Shown piece after piece: positions 35,451 through 46,325 of a stretch of DNA of 64,000 nt (positions are counted from its first letter, which is position 1; every line of letters starts with the position of its first letter). The position numbers and the translations under genes are program-made. Location: the NCBI GenBank assembly GCA_930367215.1, contig OV884059.1, forward strand, positions 34,215,882-34,279,881, in the 5' to 3' direction. This DNA comes from Pollenia angustigena. Lineage: Eukaryota; Arthropoda; Insecta; Diptera; Polleniidae. The notes below the pieces were generated by a model. It made no database searches, had not been told where the DNA came from, and saw nothing but the letters and a program-made list of their open reading frames with translations.

Positions 35451-38400
35451 TGTATAAAAACCTGAAATTTTTTTACTATAATATGACCTATGGTTACGCA
35501 TTATACATATATCAAAAGATCGGAAATTTTTAGTAGAAAATATTTTCTAAAAAACTCGGGAAAATCGGTTCAGATACGAAAAAGTTATGACCAAAATATA
35601 CATTTTTTTTTGAAAAATACCCATTTTCGTGAACCATAGATCTTCCCGAGTCCAAATTTTATAACCAAAATAACTGGCCAAATAACTCTTCTTTAACACG
35701 TCGGTATATAAATCTGTCAAATCGGTTAAGAAATAGCAGAGTTATGACCTTACACCCTATAAAGTATATATAGTCTGGGTCCTTATGAAAAGCGAAGTTC
35801 AAATCCGGTTGTCCGTCTCTCCCCCCTCCCCATCACATTTGTTTACATATACAAGCATAATGCCCAATATGATTTTGGTTATCACCCTTCTTTATTATTT
35901 CATATATTTAACGAAATAATTTTAACAAATAGAAACTAAGAATTTTTGTGTTTTTTGCCAAAAAGTATAAAAGAAAACAAACAAACAAACACACATACAT
36001 GGCACTGTTGGGATCTGACAATTCTTAAATTGTACCGTCTAAATGGCAAAATTGTACCAAATTGACATTAATTGTACAAAAATTTCGCTATAAAATAAAA
36101 AAACAAACATAGTAAGAATTCATAACTCTTTTTTTTTAATAAAAACAAAACAAGTAAGAAATAATAGACCGTCAAGCCCGAGCATTTAAAACTCTACACC
36201 ACAGCATTTACAGACAAATTTCAAGAGTGAAACCCATGGGCAATCATGGACCCTCCAAAACAAAATTATGTTATAAGGTTAAGATTTATGTAAAAGTTTT
36301 TGTCTCAATTATTATTAAGATATCTTCATCTAAATCAGATTTGTTTGCCTTTAAGTGATTTTAGGAAGGGGGTTTATGTGGGACCTATGGTTAATTTTGG
36401 ACCCTCCAGCGCAATACTTTGTATTGAAAAAATGGCTATCTAAAAGTTATTGTCGCCAATTTTAATATCAATACCAACATTTTTAAGGTAGTTGTCAATG
36501 ATGGACCGATTCCAATACAAAAAGTAAGATGATTTAGATTGCAATTAGTCTGGTCCAAATTTAATCTAAATACCAATAGGCACTAACACTATTCCGGAAA
36601 GAAGTTTGTATGGGTACATGTGAAAGTATTGACTGATTCTCACCATTTTAAGCAGGCTTTGTACTTATGAATTGAAGCCTATGTTCAAAATTTCATCGAA
36701 TTAACGTAAAATTGCGACCTGGGGTCTAATCACCGTACGCGATACTATCGTATCGAGTAAACTATCGAATTTTTTTGCATACGATAGACACTGACGTATC
36801 GAATGAAAACTCGATAAATGGAGCAATCAAATTTGACGTTTGCCGCAATAAATATTGCTACGTGGAGACCCGGGGTAAACAAATTCAGATTTTTTACAAT
36901 GCTGCCAGAAGTTTTTAGTGTTGCCAGAATAAATTTTTAGAAAAATAGCACATTTGCACAAAAAATAAAAGTGGTATGCTCACGATCAATCTTAATATGC
37001 ACTGCAAATTTGCACAATGACCATTGTGATTACCCTTAATGTTTTTTTTTTTTATATTTTATGCAACCAAAATTATATTAACAATTCCGTATAATCACAA
37101 AACCACACTTTGTGGTTTTTGAAGTATAAGTTTACAAATTTTCAAAAAAGTTGGCAACCATGCTCACATTTCAATGTAGATATGTTTGTAGCAGTGATGG
37201 AAAATTAAGTACTATGGTACTATTTTCAGTACTTTTTTCCTTTCAAAAATACCAAGGTACCCCCACGTCCGTTTAAGTACTCTTTTTGTTATGCTTCTTC
37301 TTTAGAAATTTAGCGTTGATTTTTTTTAACATTGAGTCGTCAACAAAAAGAATTTACTCCGACTCCAACCGCTGAAATTTCAACTCCGACTCCTAATCTA
37401 ACCTTAATGCTAAATGTGTTTGAGACTGGTTATTATTTGACTTTAAACTCTTTTTTAATGCAGTACCTGTTAAATAGTTAAATATAGCAACAAAAAAAAA
37501 AACGATTCAGTAAAAGTTTCGAATCCATATTTTTAATATTGCATCGCAAATTTCGAAGCATTTTTATTTTGGAAATTATTAGAATATTTTTTTAAATTTT
37601 TTATGCCGAAAAATCCGGTACAAAAACATTAACTCCGACTCTACAGCTTCGACTCCACAGCCCTGTTTACAACATTGCCTACACAAAATTTGTTGGTATA
37701 TTTTTTATTTTAGATATCCTCATCAGAATTTTGCTGTTGAAATTTATCTCGGTCCATAAATGGCTGAGATATGAGCAAAAAAAAAATGTTTTAAAAAAGT
37801 ACCAAAATGTTGAAAAAGTACTCTTTTGCTTGGTGATCACTAACATCTAAATATTTCAATTTTCCTTCACTGGCTTGTGTAGATATCTGAGTGATATTTT
37901 TGTTGTTGTCTTTTGAGTATTATGAGTGTTTTTACATTGTTGTTTCGCTTTCATCGTTCACCTTGGATTACAAATTTATAAGCGAGTACGTTGGGATATT
38001 TTTTTTAAAACATTGCGTTTTTTGTGGATAACTATTTAAACATAAATTTAAAATGAAAGATTTTTTTGTTTTTGTTTCAGTTAATAGTTAAGAATTTTTC
38101 AAATAAGAAATATGGGTATTTTAGCGAGAAGACTACTTTTTGTAACGTAACACCAGCAAGTGATTAATGGTGTTTTCTTTTCTGACAATAATGTTCCATA
38201 TATGCTACCATTCGTGCGGGTTTTTGTTCCATTCTAAAAATATATGCAAAAATGTGAGAAGTTGTCGTTTTCCATTCTAAACATGTTGCAACAATAAATG
38301 GCAAATTTGTTCCATTTCTTACCCGCAGTTATAACTGAGTGTGAGATAATACCCTTTTTTGCATCAGCGTAAAGTACTTTTTTATGCAAGCAAATATTTT

Positions 38401-39085
38401 TTTTCTTGTGTTTGCGGACAATTTGCGTTATATTGTGATTTTTAGTTATATTGTGATGGATATAAAAACTTTTTGTTTTTCGTTTGTTTTACTTTTATTA
38501 TATTTTTTTTTGGTCGCAAAATTTTTAACAATAGCTGACATTAATTATTAAAAATCAGTGCTGTTAACGCTTATTGGAATTGTAAGAAAATTTAATGTTG
38601 AAAATTGCTACAAGCGTGGTGAATATCGCTTTTAATACAAACTTTGCATTCAATATTTAACACGCTAAATACACATTAGTGTTGAGTGTAAAACGTAGCT
38701 ATTATTTTGTTCCATTGTAATTAAGAAAAATGTATCACTTTGTAAGGGTTCGTGTAACCTAATAAATATATGTATTACACAACTATAATGCATCATTATT
38801 TTTTAGAAAAGAAAACACCATAAAATTGTTTCTCAAAAAATTGTATATGTATAATTTGCTTTTTTATATTTTGGTGTAAAGCGCAATTAGCTCTACATTA
38901 AGTACCAAAAGGGATAACATTTGAACAACATGGGCCCAAAATAAAAGCTTATTTGCTTGCTGGCGTTTCGTAACAAAAAGTAGACTTTTCGCTGGAAATG
39001 CCCATATAGAAATAAAGAAATATTTAAATAAAAAATGACAATAATATAAATTATTCCTTTCCGTTTTTTTTTTTTTTTATTTTAG
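35451..39085. other. Repeat-rich non-coding stretch before Tis11
   Basis: 35460-36720 holds decayed dispersed-repeat text (GGAAAATCGGTTCAGA, CCGTCAAGCCCGAGC). 36740-36816 has seven CGATA/TATCG words. A decayed repeat, CAGTGATGGAAAATTAAGTA near 37194, has a distant partner at 63677. 37880-39060 looks unique. No gene or clear promoter was identified. Confidence 0.5.
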
Positions 39086-39160
39086 AACAAAGCCACCGAA
39101 AATTTACACCAAAAAAATACCAATAACTTATCAAATGGTCATATCAACATTGACAATTCA
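39086..39160 (+). other. Open in-frame 5' part of the Tis11 exon, possible coding
   Basis: A T-rich tract ending in TTTTAG (39080-39085) looks like a 3' splice site. From 39086 the Tis11 frame runs 25 codons without a stop to the ATG at 39161, beginning NKATENLHQ. Vertebrate family members have a short coding exon 1 whose sequence joins close to an NK pair, so coding from an unseen upstream exon in phase 0 is plausible. Alternatively this is 5' UTR and translation starts at 39161. Confidence 0.6.
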
Positions 39161-39513
39161 ATGACTGAACTAAACATTATGGACATAAGTTGTTCAAATA
39201 ATTCTTCAATGGATAAAATGGATCAGATGGAGCAACAAAATCCGAGCAAAACACTCAATCATCAATTTCGTTTTCATGCAGCATTAACGCGTACAATTTC
39301 GACACCACAGCCACAATTAAAACAAATTCACCTTAATCAACTTCATCCCAATCATCACCAACAGCAGCAGCAGCAAACACAGTCTCAACAGGATGCAAAT
39401 GTGGCAACACTTGTTAATACATTGATTGAAAATTTGGGCAATATTAATTTACATCGAAAACTAGAAAGAACTCAATCTGAACCATTGCCACAGCAGCAAG
39501 TTAATACATCAAG
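39161..39513 (+). CDS. Tis11: Tis11 (TTP/ZFP36 family), N-terminal coding exon
   Basis: Encodes residues 1-118 of the joined 405-residue product, counted from the first ATG. Tis11/TTP proteins bind AU-rich elements in mRNA 3' UTRs and recruit the CCR4-NOT deadenylase, so target mRNAs decay in the cytoplasm. This part is the low-complexity N-terminal arm: Asn/Met-rich start, a His/Gln-rich run near residues 61-77, then LERTQSEPLP (101-110). Ser106 sits in the Arg-x-x-Ser context of the conserved family phosphosite that recruits 14-3-3. The exon ends with AAG|GTATGA at 39513/39514 in phase 2; the AG left over joins a G from the next exon to complete Arg118. Reading through the donor hits a stop at 39542-39544, which supports splicing. 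The start is uncertain because the frame stays open upstream to an acceptor at 39085. Confidence 0.95.
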
Positions 39514-39628
39514 GTATGACTATAAAAAATTTGTTAATTATTAAAAGGGTTTTCATTCTTCTCAATCGAGAAACTGTTTCACTTAAATTTCTTTACAAAA
39601 CTAGTGTCTTTAATTTTGTATTTAGTCC

Positions 39629-41123
39629 ACACAGAAAAAAATCAAGTTAAAAACGTCGAAAACAAGGTTTATTTAAAATTTGTCGGTGGTGATTTTGCTT
39701 CATACATTTTTCATGTTAATTGAAACTGTAGGAAGGAGGAATAGATCTTCCTTTCTAGGAGGGGTATTTATTATTTTGTTTTTTTATTTATTATAAAAGC
39801 AAATTCTAACCAGACGATTAACGTCCTAGTAGAAAATACTTTATTATTTTATATACAAAGGGTCTGATCGGACTATATAAGTCTTAATCTGACCTCTTTT
39901 ATATTTAAGTTATTTTTTTTTTATTTAAAAAAAGAAAAGACCGCCAATTTTTTAATTCGACTTTATTAGTCAACAGTTCATAGACGAATGAATTTTATTT
40001 TTAAAATTCTTAAACTCTAGGCTTTAAACAAATTTATAAAATAATACCGTTAATCCTTTTAAATAAAAATGAGAATAAATTGAGTACAATTGCAATGGAA
40101 TGCATTGTAAAGAAAAAAAACAACATAAACAGAAATAAACAAGTCTCAATGAGTGATAATTAAATGAGCATGTAAATAAAATTAAGCAATACAAATTGAG
40201 TCAGCTATGATTACATATTGGAAAAAATGAGTGTGATAGTAAAATAAAATAAAGGTTACAGTCTGTCAAATTTAAATAAACGCAAATACAAATAAATTTA
40301 ACAACAAAACATAATAATTAAATTTATAACAAAATAATAAGGTTGAACATAAAATTAAAGTTTAAACATAATAATAATATTAATACATAATGTTGTAAAA
40401 TAATATAATGTTGTTCCGCTACAAAACTGATTTTACAATAACTTGCGAACAACATTTTTTTCCTCTTAAATAACTATAATTCATGTTAATTTAACATTGC
40501 AGTAAAGTTAGAGCAAAATTTCATTTATATTGAAATAACAATCCGAATCATGTTGAATGAAAGTTATTTCAAGTTGAAACAACGTGAATTTCATGTAGAA
40601 TCAAATTGGTTGGAGTGTGATATAACAGTGTGAAGAAGCTTCAGATACAACATATGTATTTATTTAAGAATAATCAAAACACTTACCCCTGTAACACATG
40701 TTTCACTTATTTTTTATTCTCCTTTGTTAACAGAAGCATCAGCAGAATCGCTCAATATGGTTTTCGTCATCATTCTACTTTGAAAATTTGATGTACTATT
40801 TAACTTAATAATTTTAATTAAAAGAATACGGGAATTATCTTCTTTTTATAACATATTTTAAACATGAAAATAAACAAATGTACAGACTTAAGTATGTATG
40901 CATGTTAATTTAACAAGAAAAACTTTTGATTTTAATATAAAACAGGTTTTTATGGATTCAATATTGAACAATGTTATTTTAAAAGTTAATAATATTAAAT
41001 AAACATGATTTAAGGTTATTTTAATACTTTTCATTTAAAATTGATATGAAATAATGATAAATTTAAATAATTCTCAATCAACATTTCGCCATGTTAATTT
41101 TACATTTGTTTTTTTTTCTGTGT
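39629..41123. mobile_element. TIR element with ACACAGAAAAAAA ends, in Tis11 intron
   Basis: About 1.5 kb, ends ACACAGAAAAAAA on both strands, flanked by GTCC (39625-39628, 41124-41127). CATGTTAATTTAACA words recur inside. The interior is extremely AT-rich and non-coding. Confidence 0.65.
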
Positions 41124-41697
41124 GTCCCGAATTGTTATTTGTCTCTTAGAAGTATATAAATCTATTAATCCGACCGATTAATCGGCTTCGATATCGGCCA
41201 ATAATCGGTGTTCGGCATTAAATTCGAAAATTTGGTTGCAGTAAATAACATTAGCCCAATTCACGATATTGTGCATTTGAGATTGCAAATGCAAATGTAA
41301 ATATTTTCAATCAATTGTGAATGACCTTTTTGGTTTAGTTTGCAACGCTTGTTTCAAAACACGAAATTCACAGCTACTTGATAAATATAATTATTTTCTA
41401 CTGTCTAAGAAAATCTGTAAAGAACAATTATGTTTTGTCCTCTTTAAATTAGGCTTATCCCGTTTCAATCGTTTTTTATTTTTTGTTTTTGATTTTTCAT
41501 TGTACGTTATCATGGCGAATTCATTTAAACTGTGGTGGCGATACTGCACCAATTACAACACCACACCAAAAACACAACATTGTATTTTATTTGTTGCTTT
41601 CGGTGGTCAATATTTCAAAAACACAAGGAACTTTTGACATTCTTCTCTCCTAGTGAAAAAAACTAGCACAGCTGTACTTTCAACTTTCAAAAAGTAT

Positions 41698-41727
41698 GCC
41701 CCTATTACGGTTCACAACTCAACTCAG
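41698..41727. mobile_element. Solo end of the GGCCCC palindromic MITE
   Basis: GCCCCTATTACGGTTCAC followed by AACTCAACTCAG, then unrelated sequence; one arm only. Confidence 0.7.
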
Positions 41728-42319
41728 TAATAGTTGCCTTAATAGCCACCGATTGCAAATCGGTAGTCTTTTAAGCGTTATAACTTTGCGAAAGAGTAGC
41801 AGGTGCGTTGCTGTATTATATTTAGTTGGTGTAGAATAAAAATGTACTGTATCATTTTGCAAATGCTACGATGCAAGCCCATTTGCACAAGATTGTGAAT
41901 TGAGCTATTGTTTCTAAAAATGGTAAAGAAGAAATCAATATCGGAGGGAAAAACGAGGAGAACAAATTAAAGCTTCTATGTGGAAAAAGCAGGGCTTTAT
42001 TCTTCACATTTTTTAATTTGTCTATATTTTGAAATTCTCTGTAAAGTGAATTCGAGGAAAACGACCACCTCCTACCGCTTTCCTCGAATTCATCTAACAG
42101 AGAATTTTCAAATTTGAAAATATGGACAAATTGAAAAAATCGTATAAATACGCAACACCTTTAAGCTTCTGACAATTAATTTTCATAAAAGACCACTTTG
42201 TCCACAAATTCCATCTCAATCTCAGAGCAATTATAAATTTAAAAAATTAAATAAAAAAATACATGTATAGTCCTATTGATATCGTGAGATTATAACGAAC
42301 TTTTTATGGCCCAAATTGG

Positions 42320-42631
42320 AAGATATGGATGTGGACGATACTTTCCACACAGCTAACGAAACAATGGCTCTTTTGCGCGACAAATTCAATGGTCGTGTTA
42401 TCTCACGTGGTGGCGATGTCCATTGGCCGCCAATATCATGATATTTGACACCGTTGGACTTCTTTATTTGGGGTTATTTGAAAGAAAAGGTGTACGTGAT
42501 AAGCCAGCAACAATTCAAGAGCTAAAGGATGAGATACCAATATTATCATCATAAAAAGAAATGACAATAATTTCCTAAATAATTTGCTTTTTATTCCAAA
42601 TCAACATCGGCCACATTAAACACCCTTTATT
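42320..42631 (+). pseudogene. Mariner transposase fragment in Tis11 intron
   Basis: In the + frame: THE-type mariner words HTANETMALLRDKFNGRVIS and LTPLDFFIWGYLKEKVY, related to the 26-kb relic. The QQDG motif is replaced by a short deletion and TGA interrupts before YLTPLD. The far end, CACCCTTTATT near 42620-42631, resembles the AAGGGTG terminal repeat of 25432-26964. Confidence 0.8.
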
Positions 42632-42741
42632 AGCAAATCCCTTGTGTTTAGCAAAATATTAGTCAAGCCCATAAAAAAAATCTGAGCACGTTTGAAAAAA
42701 CACAGTTTGACATATACAGCTGTCAAACTATAGTTATCAAT

Positions 42742-43541
42742 AGGTGCGTTTGAGTACTTTTACAGTAAAATGCAGTAAATGAGTAAACTGAAAAATTTCT
42801 CTCACAAAATGCTGTTGTCCAAAAAAGTACGCGAACGCAAAATTTGTAAAAATTCGTAAAATAAAGGCAACAGCTGATGGCAAATAATTGAAGTGTTGAA
42901 AAATATTGACACTTTTGACTACTTAACTCGTTTTCGTATCGGTACTCGATTAAATACTTTTTATAACACAAACATTTTTGGAAAATACAAACAAACTATT
43001 TTATGCAATCTTTCATATTTGTTTGTTTTTTATTTTATTTGATTTTACTAATTTGTAGCGGGTTAAATTATTTAAAAGAACATGAATAATTTTTTTGCTA
43101 TTGATTACTTAAGTACCCAAATACTTTACACTTTTACAACTCTAAAAAATTAGCATAACAAAAAAAAATTTTAAAAGTTTGTATTTAGCCAAATAAATGC
43201 TTCACAAACAAGTTTAATTTATTAATATTTATTCAATTTTTGTTTTGGTTTAATTTTTATTTCAACTTTTCTTTTATTTAACAATTTTTTCACAATTTGT
43301 ATGCATTTTATTTGTTACTTTTGTTTGTTTACCTTTTGAAACATATGTTTTTTTGATTTACTAAATTTTACTGCAAAAATTTCTGCAGTACAAATTTGTA
43401 AATACTCAGACAAGAACTGTCACTTTTCGCTCTTAATTTATGTTCTCATTTACTGCATTTTGTGTACTCGAACGCAATTTCGTAAAATGCAGTAAAGTTT
43501 AGAAAAAAATAGTAAAAACTTTTGTGTTCTCGAACGCAACT
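42742..43541. mobile_element. 800-bp TIR element, AGGTGCGTTTGAG family, copy 1
   Basis: Ends AGGTGCGTTTGAGTAC and, on the other strand, AGTTGCGTTCGAGAAC, flanked by AAT on each side. TTTACTGCATTTT and its complement recur near both ends. Near-identical twin at 59829-60615. No coding frame. Confidence 0.75.
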
Positions 43542-43598
43542 AATATCAAAAGTTCTCATGCAGTAAAAAAAAGCACCCGATATTAACTTTTAAAATTT

Positions 43599-43606
43599 AT
43601 CGATAA
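43599..43606. promoter_or_regulatory. Perfect TATCGATA (DRE-type) site
   Basis: TATCGATA is the DREF/BEAF-32 recognition palindrome of flies; two further CGATA/TATCG words follow by 43633. It sits between transposons in the intron, so function is uncertain. Confidence 0.35.
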
Positions 43607-43648
43607 TATCGCTTTCGAAAGAAACCAATCGATACTCCATTACTCCCC

Positions 43649-43819
43649 GTCTACAACTGACATGATTTGCTATTATAACATGATGATTATAAAAGCGTTG
43701 TTAAAACATTTGCATTAACAACCGTGTTATAACATGAGAAAACCTCTAACATGATGAGTCTATACTTAACACTAACATCATTTTAGTGTTAATGTTAAGC
43801 ATTTCATGTCAGTTGTAGG
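43649..43819. mobile_element. Foldback element split by a hAT
   Basis: Left arm GTCTACAACTGACATGA pairs with TCATGTCAGTTGTAGG at the right. The right tip continues after the hAT insertion at 44150. Interior TAACATGATG words recur. Confidence 0.7.
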
Positions 43820-44149
43820 CAGAGCTGCCATTTTTGGTTATTTCTAACCAAAATTGGTTATATATTTCTTCAATGTGAAGATGTGAATTGAATATCTTTT
43901 TCATTTTGGTTACTTTTTTTCTAAAATAATTAAACGTACGAATGTGCTTTTCTTGATACAATTATTTACTAATAATAATTTGTACTGCGTACAATGATTT
44001 TTTCATTATTTGTTGTATGCAACTTAAAATAAATTTTAATGATTTTCTCATTTAAGAAAAGGCATTTTTTACTTGGTTATATTTTTTCACATTTGGTAAC
44101 TTTTTCAAAAATTTTGGTTATAAAAATTGTATTGGTTGTGGCAGCACTG
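43820..44149. mobile_element. hAT-type MITE, CAGAGCTGCCA ends
   Basis: 330 bp, ends CAGAGCTGCCA and TGGCAGCACTG, perfect 8-bp duplication GTTGTAGG (43812-43819, 44150-44157). GGTTATTTCTAACC and similar TTGGTTAT words repeat inside. Confidence 0.88.
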
Positions 44150-44233
44150 GTTGTAGGCTGTATGTCACATACCGGTTATAGGCATACAAATACATTTTCG
44201 CAAATAACGCACTGTACTATAGCGGTAGCACTA

Positions 44234-44500
44234 AGTGCTGGTTCACACAGGTCAAGTTTGACTCTTCAAGTCTCGAGCTTTTAGGAGAGAGGGGTAAAGA
44301 GAATGGAAAGGGGTACATACTTGACCGTACCAGTCAGTTTTGTATTTTTCTTTTTTTTTTTCATCCGTAATATAATAAAAAGCTACAAAGTTGAAGGAAA
44401 AGAAAACAAAAATTAATTTTGTGCATGAACGTGAACGCAAGTTCAAAAGAAAATGTAAATAAAACTGTTCAAGTAAACTTGACCTGTGTGAACCAGCACT
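44234..44500. mobile_element. AGTGCTGGTTCACAC MITE next to the Tis11 exon, copy 1
   Basis: 267 bp with a 26-bp perfect terminal repeat beginning AGTGCTGGTTCACACAGGTC, flanked by TA. A shorter relative is at 60650-60792. Confidence 0.85.
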
Positions 44501-44601
44501 TACAGTTGAAGTTCCGAAAACTTTGTAAACTTAGTAAAATACGTTATAAATAGTTACTAACTTCATTAATTATTTTTTTTTTCTTAATAATCTTTGTTTA
44601 G

Positions 44602-44827
44602 GTACAAAACGGAACTTTGTCGCCCCTTTGAAGAAGCAGGCGAATGCAAGTACGGTGAAAAGTGCCAATTTGCACATGGCTATCATGAACTACGTAATTT
44701 ACAAAGACATCCCAAGTACAAAACCGAATATTGTCGTACATTCCATAGTGTGGGTTTCTGTCCATATGGACCGCGATGTCATTTTGTGCATAATGCCGAT
44801 GAAGCGCGCGCTTTGCAACAACAACAG

Positions 44828-44860
<33 letters not shown>

Positions 44861-45466
44861 ACAAAATTGCAACAGCAAAATCATTCCAATTGCTATCCAT
44901 TGAGCGCAAAATCTAGTCTCAATGGTGGTGGCGCAATAAATCACTCTCTACCACTTAGCCCTCCCTTAAGTATGTCCACTGGTTCAGATCGTGAATCGCC
45001 CACCGGCTCATTGTCTTTATCACCCACAAGTTCCATGACAAATTTTCCATTTGGCGAGCAAATTAGTCCAGTAAATTCTGTTTTTCAAACAGCTTTCAAC
45101 TATGTCAATACACCACCCGAAAGTCCCAATGCTCCCATGTCGCCAGTGAATACACCACCACCAACATTAATGCTCGGCCAGACACCAGTCTATATTAAAC
45201 CAGTTGTTGCCAGTACAGTTGGTGGTTCTGCAACAGCAATACAACCCCCAGCCAAACAATTATTGCAAAAAAGTTCTAGTTCACCAATTGCTATAATACG
45301 AGGTGGCAACACCACAACAAACACCAACACCAGTAAGCCTCCACTCAAAGTGAACTCTGTGTCATCATTAAATGGTGCTGTGACTGCCGAAGAGGCACGT
45401 TTACCTGTGTTCAATCGCATAAGTAGCAACTCCACTGCAGACGCATTCTCGCATGTAGCTTTATAA
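44602..45466 (+). CDS. Tis11: Tis11 (TTP/ZFP36 family), zinc-finger and C-terminal exon
   Basis: Encodes residues 118-405 and the stop TAA at 45464-45466. Two tandem CCCH fingers are intact: C124-x8-C133-x5-C139-x3-H143 and C162-x8-C171-x5-C177-x3-H181. Each is preceded by the YKTE lead-in, and the linker is 18 residues, as in TTP. RNA recognition of UAUUUAU by such fingers is established for the family. After the fingers come 15 consecutive Gln (190-204) coded by mixed CAA/CAG, then a Ser/Pro/Thr-rich region with [18 protein letters not shown] and TPPESP motifs (candidate phosphosites). RLPVFNRIS follows at 384-392, near the C terminus, and matches the family's CNOT1-binding motif. The acceptor TTTAG at 44597-44601 follows a T-rich tract. 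The length of 405 is close to what is known for fly Tis11. I see no frame damage, so this copy appears functional. Confidence 0.97.
44817..44861 (+). repeat. CAA/CAG repeat coding polyglutamine in Tis11
   Basis: Fifteen Gln codons of mixed CAA and CAG directly after the second zinc finger, coding residues 190-204. The mixed codons suggest a selected or stabilised protein repeat rather than a pure triplet expansion. Confidence 0.85.
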
Positions 45467-45503
45467 ATTCTATTAGAAATACATTTACTTTTACTTACAT
45501 ACA

Positions 45504-45510
45504 TATTTAT
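45504..45510 (+). promoter_or_regulatory. AU-rich element (TATTTAT) in Tis11 3' UTR
   Basis: TATTTAT heptamer 38 bp after the stop codon. This is the preferred binding site of TTP/Tis11 fingers, so it could serve feedback decay of the Tis11 mRNA. The flank is AT-rich, so chance occurrence cannot be excluded. Confidence 0.55.
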
Positions 45511-45740
45511 TTTTTATTATTATATTATTATTATTATTTTTGTTATTTTCATTTTGTATTTTGTGCAATTGACTAAACGAAAACAAAGTCACGCAATGTA
45601 ATTACGTGTTGTTAGCCAGTCCGGTGCGGTGCGGTGCAGTGTGTAATGTTGTGATCCAATAGAGTGCAAATGATTGATTGTATGTGCTGCAACGTCAAGA
45701 TTGAAAGGAAAAGAACTGCACCAACACTTACTTGTGATCA

Positions 45741-45746
45741 AATAAA
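45741..45746 (+). promoter_or_regulatory. Candidate Tis11 poly(A) signal AATAAA
   Basis: First canonical AATAAA after the stop codon, 275 bp downstream. Another lies at 46364-46369. Which one is used cannot be decided from sequence, and the flank to about 47.6 kb is AT-rich and relatively repeat-poor, so a longer 3' UTR is possible. Confidence 0.4.
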
Positions 45747-45875
45747 CGAGTAAGCAGCTACAACAATAAATATGTAAACTACAAAGCGTTGAGGCAAAAT
45801 TCATTAGAAACCCCATTATAACTCTTAACAAATACAATTCAATATCAATCAACAACAAAATCTCAATATTCACAA

Positions 45876-45885
45876 TATTTATTTA
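45876..45885 (+). promoter_or_regulatory. AU-rich element (TATTTATTTA) in Tis11 3' flank
   Basis: Overlapping ATTTA pentamers in TATTTATTTA about 410 bp after the stop. It lies in the transcript only if the first AATAAA signal (45741-45746) is bypassed. Confidence 0.45.
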
Positions 45886-46230
45886 ACGAAAAACAAAAAA
45901 AATTCTAGTTTTTTTTTTTCTTTTTTTAATTATTATCATAATTTTTTTATCATTTATCTATCTCTATATAAATATACATACTTTACGATATTAACTATCA
46001 ATCTTTTATCTATCTTTTATTTAATTGTTATTATTATTAAACATTTTACACCATTTCCAATTGTATTTTAAATGTTTCTTATTGTTTAAACAAAATTTCA
46101 GGCAATTGTATTTGTAAAAATTTCTTTATTTTTATTTCTTGTCCAGAATTTTGTTTTTTTTTTTATATCGGAATTTCTTAATTTAATACAGAACATTTGA
46201 AAATTTTTCAGAAAAAGAAACTATGAAATA

Positions 46231-46325
46231 CAGGGATCAAATTATGGCATTCGATTTCGATCTAAATTTCTATTTAAATTGTATTGTAATTTCGATTGAT
46301 TTCGAATGCCATCATTTGGCCCCTG
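46231..46325. repeat. 95-bp foldback in the Tis11 3' flank
   Basis: CAGGGATCAAATTATGGCAT pairs with ATGCCATCATTTGGCCCCTG, continuing with TCGATTTCGAT-like words. A small palindromic MITE or hairpin; in the mRNA if the transcript extends this far. Confidence 0.65.

Larger units (their letters stand above)
39514..44601 (+). other. Tis11 intron, transposon-filled
   Basis: GT-AG intron (GTATGA donor, T-rich tract and TTTAG acceptor), phase 2, 5,088 bp. It holds, in order, a TIR element (39629-41123), a fragment of the palindromic GGCCCC family (41698-41727), a mariner relic (42320-42631), an 800-bp TIR element (42742-43541), a foldback element (43649-43819) carrying a hAT insertion (43820-44149), and a short MITE (44234-44500) that ends 101 bp before the acceptor. 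Confidence 0.9.

Noticed and set aside
37194..37850. Possible hAT element with CAGTGATGGAAAA and GGTGATCACTA ends
   Set aside because: No matching 8-bp flanks and unclear boundaries; left as decayed repeat.
44598..44944. Leu/Ala-rich frames opposite the Tis11 exon
   Set aside because: Antisense shadows of the CAA/CAG run and zinc fingers.
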